From Pseudopedobacter sp038237895 (GTDB lineage: Bacteria > Bacteroidota > Bacteroidia > Sphingobacteriales > Sphingobacteriaceae), in the NCBI GenBank assembly GCA_038237895.1, contig JBBRYE010000072.1:1-18314 (forward strand): a stretch of 18,314 nucleotides of DNA, given 5' to 3'. Shown piece after piece: positions 15,674-18,314 of this stretch (the stretch's first letter is position 1; the number at the start of each line of letters is the position of its first letter). The position numbers and the translations under genes are program-made. Below the pieces are notes generated by a model. That model saw nothing but the letters and a program-made list of their open reading frames with translations. It searched no databases and was not told the origin of the DNA.

Positions 15674-16640
15674 AGTTTACTTGGTTTGTTGCATTATTAA
15701 TATTTATGTTTTTTGAGGTAAATAGTTGATTGTAATCATCAATTATAATACAAGCAATATTACTTAATTGGTTAATTAAATTTAAACCAACTTCTACACC
15801 CATTACCATTATTGGGGTAGCTAAAGCGTCTGCTAGCTCTGCTTGCGGACAAATTATAGTTACGCTTTTAATGCCAGAAACAGGAAAACCGGTATGCGGA
15901 TCAATAGTGTGTGAATATTTTTTTCCGTTAATTACTGCAAATTTTTCATAATTACCAGAAGTAGCAATAGCCATATTACTAATATCCATAAAAGAAAATG
16001 GATTAGATTTATGTTCTGGGTCGGCAATTCCAACTGTCCAAGGTTTACCAGAAGGCTGTATTCCCCATGTGCTTAAATCGCCAGAGGCATTTACAATTCC
16101 GCTTCCAACGCCTGCTTCTTGTAATACTTTTTTTGCTCTGTCGGCCGCATATCCTTTACCAATACCTCCAAAACCAATTCTCATTCCCTTTTCTTTTAAA
16201 AAAACGGTTTGATTTTCTAAATCTAAAATCACGTTTTTATAATTGATTAAAGAAACAGATTTTTTTGCGGTTTCTTTATTTGGGAGGTTTTCCATTTGGG
16301 TATCAAAGTTCCAAAAACGTTTATCTAAAGAACCATAAGTAATATCAAATGCACCTTGGCTAATTTCTGAAATACGAATAGAACGTTGAATTAAATGAAA
16401 AACTTCTGCATCAACCTTAACGGGATTGATTCCTGCATTTTCATTAATATAATTGGTTTGACTATCTGATTTAAAAGTTGTTAATAATTGTTCTATCCTT
16501 TTAATTTCTGCAACGGCTAAAGCTATTTTTTCATCGGCGAAAGCCAAATTATTTGCCACAACAGAAATCTCGAACTGATTTCCCATCAGTTTCATTGTTT
16601 GTTTAAAAACTTTTTGGGCAGCCAACTTAACGGATGGCAT
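15666..16640 (-). CDS. apbE: FAD:protein FMN transferase (ApbE family)
   Basis: ApbE enzymes attach FMN from FAD to Ser/Thr of extracytoplasmic redox proteins, or hydrolyse FAD. I chose the ATG at 16640 (324 residues); the frame is open to a TTG at 16658. Numbered from the ATG, the domain starts with KLMGNQFEISVVA (about 17-29) and shows FDITYG (about 98-103), the FAD loop IGFGGIGKGYAADRA (about 155-169), VNASGDLSTWG, SHTIDPHTGFPV (about 243-254) and the Mg2+-site segment LADALATPIMVMG (about 269-281). Every core motif is intact. No clear signal peptide or lipobox precedes the domain, unusual for a family that usually works outside the cytoplasm. The gene overlaps the thioredoxin gene by 14 bp and the DUF4266 gene by 8 bp. 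Confidence 0.93.
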   Translation of the reverse strand: MPSVKLAAQKVFKQTMKLMGNQFEISVVANNLAFADEKIALAVAEIKRIEQLLTTFKSDSQTNYINENAGINPVKVDAEVFHLIQRSIRISEISQGAFDITYGSLDKRFWNFDTQMENLPNKETAKKSVSLINYKNVILDLENQTVFLKEKGMRIGFGGIGKGYAADRAKKVLQEAGVGSGIVNASGDLSTWGIQPSGKPWTVGIADPEHKSNPFSFMDISNMAIATSGNYEKFAVINGKKYSHTIDPHTGFPVSGIKSVTIICPQAELADALATPIMVMGVEVGLNLINQLSNIACIIIDDYNQLFTSKNININNATNQVNYA

Positions 16641-17055
16641 CTGATACTTGTTTAACAAAATCTTCGGGAGAGCAATTTGGATAGCCTTTCCATTCTTTAA
16701 TTACTTTACCGTTCTCGTCAGCTAAAACAGTTAAAGGAAAATCTCCTTCAGAATTATATTTTACTGCTAATTCGTTATTTTTTTTCAACTGTTCTGCTGG
16801 TAGTTGATTTTTTTTTAATCTTGGGAAATCTGCTCTTACTAAAACCAAATTTTTATCTGCATAATTTTCAAAAGTTTCTTTTTCAAAGATTTCTTTATGT
16901 GTACGTATGCAGGGCCCACACCAATCAGAACCTGAAAAGTTGATAAGAATATATTTGTGATTTTCTTTTGCTACAAATTCTGCCTGGTTAATATCTAAAA
17001 CCCAAGTATTACCCGAAAGGAAAAATGATAAAAAGAAGATGCTTAAAAGTTTCAT
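16627..17055 (-). CDS. Secreted thioredoxin-fold protein
   Basis: The 142-residue protein has a short Sec signal peptide (KLLSIFFLSFFLSGNT) and a thioredoxin fold with the active site DWCGPC, Cys46 and Cys49, and a cis-Pro loop at FPLTVL (Pro107). WCGPC is the classical reducing thioredoxin site. In the periplasm it would need an electron source such as a DsbD/CcdA-type protein, which is not in the window. It resembles the thioredoxin_7/DUF255-like secreted group in Bacteroidota. It starts 12 bp after the Rieske gene and its 3' end overlaps the ApbE start, so these genes are very likely one operon. A role in keeping the DUF4266 cysteines reduced is a reasonable but untested idea. Confidence 0.92.
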   Translation of the reverse strand: MKLLSIFFLSFFLSGNTWVLDINQAEFVAKENHKYILINFSGSDWCGPCIRTHKEIFEKETFENYADKNLVLVRADFPRLKKNQLPAEQLKKNNELAVKYNSEGDFPLTVLADENGKVIKEWKGYPNCSPEDFVKQVSDAIR

Positions 17056-17067
17056 AATTTTATATGT

Positions 17068-17493
17068 TTAAGAATAGATACGAAGATTTGTACCCATTAA
17101 TTGTGTGTTGTATTTTGTTAATGGCAAATTAGTTTGTATACCAGCAGAAATTCCAGTGTCTGAATAAGTTGCTCCATGCCTTTGACAGTAAAATTGATTT
17201 TGAGTTGGCCTATAGATTACATCAGTATTTTCATGGCGACAAGTTTGTGAAACTGCAAGATATATCCCTGCAGTTGTACGGGCAATAATAATTCCGTTGG
17301 CATAAACGTAACCACCATTAGTATTTAAAGAAGAATTTGCAGAGGATGATAAATCTAAAGTAAAATCAACATTTGTTGGTGCAGGTGTAGAAGATGGATT
17401 GCCGCCTGAGGATTTAGAACAACCTATACAATTAAATACTGCAACAGCTGCGGCGCCCATACCAATTGCATTTAAAAATTCTTTTCTGTCCAT
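17068..17493 (-). CDS. Rieske [2Fe-2S] lipoprotein
   Basis: The 141-residue protein begins MDRKEFLNAIGMGAAAVAVFNCIGC, a signal region with a likely lipid-attached Cys25; the RK pair is reminiscent of, but not, a twin-arginine motif. A Ser/Pro/Thr-rich linker (SKSSGGNPSSTPAPT) leads to a Rieske domain. The cluster ligands are visible as Cys85 and His87 (TCRHEN) and Cys103 and His106 (YCQRHGATY). The two extra cysteines that form the disulfide in bc1-type Rieske proteins are missing, as in low-potential ferredoxin-type domains. It likely sits as a membrane-anchored electron carrier in the cell envelope. It is the first gene of the cluster; no clear promoter is seen in the 161-bp gap upstream. 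Confidence 0.92.
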   Translation of the reverse strand: MDRKEFLNAIGMGAAAVAVFNCIGCSKSSGGNPSSTPAPTNVDFTLDLSSSANSSLNTNGGYVYANGIIIARTTAGIYLAVSQTCRHENTDVIYRPTQNQFYCQRHGATYSDTGISAGIQTNLPLTKYNTQLMGTNLRIYS

Positions 17494-17654
17494 AATAGCT
17501 ATTAAAACTAAACCGATTATAGTAAATTTTACCCTATGTTAATTACTTTTCATTAACATTTAAATATTGATTATAATATTGAGTACTTTCTGAAGAATTA
17601 AATAAAATATTGGTTTAAAATAAAATAAGCATTTCAGTCTTAATGATTTTATTA

Positions 17655-18314
17655 TTAATTAGGTATTCTTATTGAAAAACCTAATGATGTGTAATATTTA
17701 GGTGCATTTTCCGTCAAACCGAACCCGCCAGAAATGTCAAACATTATATTTGGTTTTAGAAAATATGTTATTCCTCCATCAAATCTGTGGTCAGTTATAT
17801 TTTTTTGAGGCGCAAAGCCATAAAATTCTAGGTAAGCTCCCATTCTTTCTGTCAAAGAAATTCCGCTTGTTATTGTGTAGATAAATTCTGTTTCTGAACT
17901 CTCTCCATCCCATTCTGCTCCTAAATTATAACCTAAAGAAATTTGGTCAGTTAGAGTGTGCTGCATGGTAAATCTAAAACTTGGTGCAAAATACTGTGTT
18001 CTTAAATTTGAAGTCGACAAATAAGGTATTGATAAATGACCGATAAATGAGGTTTTGGGAATTAGCCCATTTTCTTCAATAAGTTTTGTTTTAAAGCCTA
18101 ATTTTATTGGATTAATTCCTGTTAAATTTTTTCCTGAATTTTTGTTCGATGTCAATTCAGAAACTACTCGAATCTCGAATTTTTCATTAACTCCATATTT
18201 CCATAATATGGTTGGATATAGATAGTTATTCTCGTTTTTGTTTACTTTTTCAAAGTTAAAACCGCTCTCAATTTGAACATGATTTTTTGGTACGATGAAA
18301 GGAGATTCTGTTTG
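17655..18314 (-). CDS. Outer-membrane transporter-like protein (phenol MetA family), 5' end outside the window
   Basis: The frame stays open from the stop at 17655 to the right edge, 219 codons, so the TTG at 18155 is internal. At the edge the protein reads QTESPFIVPKNHVQIESGF, the typical start of the mature part of PF13557-like (putative phenol-degradation MetA) proteins, often annotated simply as transporter. It continues with alternating strands (IRVVSEL, PKTSFIGHLSIPYLS, APSFRFTMQHTLTDQISLGYNLGAEW, MGAYLEFYGF) and ends in an aromatic strand, LGFSIRIPN, as outer-membrane barrels do. The signal peptide would be off the window. It lies 161 bp upstream of the Rieske gene on the same strand; whether it belongs to that operon is unclear. 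Confidence 0.8.
   Translation of the reverse strand, partial: QTESPFIVPKNHVQIESGFNFEKVNKNENNYLYPTILWKYGVNEKFEIRVVSELTSNKNSGKNLTGINPIKLGFKTKLIEENGLIPKTSFIGHLSIPYLSTSNLRTQYFAPSFRFTMQHTLTDQISLGYNLGAEWDGESSETEFIYTITSGISLTERMGAYLEFYGFAPQKNITDHRFDGGITYFLKPNIMFDISGGFGLTENAPKYYTSLGFSIRIPN

Noticed and set aside
16641..16658. ApbE start at the TTG at 16658
   Set aside because: An ATG at 16640 is in frame, leaves a smaller overlap with the thioredoxin gene and loses no conserved residue.
17655..18155. A complete 166-residue protein starting at a TTG
   Set aside because: The same frame continues open to the window edge and the upstream residues match the start of the barrel family, so the TTG is internal.

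Overview
The window looks like chromosomal DNA of a Bacteroidota bacterium, most likely a Sphingobacteriaceae member close to Pedobacter. The grounds are the low GC content, the near absence of Shine-Dalgarno sequences, TAnnTTTG-type promoter elements, and families typical of that group: DUF2911, DUF3570, DUF4266, the ATP-grasp/alpha-E/transglutaminase trio and short intergenic hairpin repeats. This assignment is inference from sequence character, not from a database search.

Left part (1-8180), mostly core genes. A 5' fragment of an S41 carboxy-terminal processing protease (minus) diverges from murQ (plus, peptidoglycan recycling), which is followed 3 bp later by an acidic protein of unknown function. 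After a 253-bp gap come pyrH (UMP kinase) and frr (ribosome recycling factor). A strong hairpin terminator separates them from a full-length ABC exporter half-transporter and a 62-residue two-helix membrane protein. dxs (first step of the MEP isoprenoid pathway) stands alone and ends in a perfect 10-bp terminator.

Middle (8181-14045). A 499-bp non-coding gap holds hairpins and one copy of a dispersed structured repeat. Then, on the minus strand, comes the three-gene unit circularly permuted ATP-grasp > alpha-E > transglutaminase, a conserved but poorly understood set thought to make and process a peptide or amide-linked product. Upstream of it are a secreted DUF2911 protein with its own terminator, a second repeat copy, and a small cysteine-containing conserved protein.

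Right part (14045-18314), the most interesting region. A minus-strand redox/envelope cluster reads, in transcription order: Rieske [2Fe-2S] lipoprotein > secreted thioredoxin > ApbE-type FAD:protein FMN transferase > DUF4266 mini-lipoprotein ending in GGGCGCN > DUF3570 outer-membrane beta-barrel-like protein. The thioredoxin, ApbE and DUF4266 genes overlap and are probably translationally coupled. Another outer-membrane-type protein (phenol MetA/transporter-like, partial) lies upstream. The set suggests an extracytoplasmic redox system whose substrate is not known to me. A third repeat copy sits between the DUF4266 and DUF3570 genes, directly behind the DUF4266 stop codon.

The three repeat copies (about 80-112 bp) share flanking words and a central hairpin whose stem sequence changes between copies while pairing is kept. 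I saw no tRNA, rRNA, CRISPR array, transposase or phage gene.
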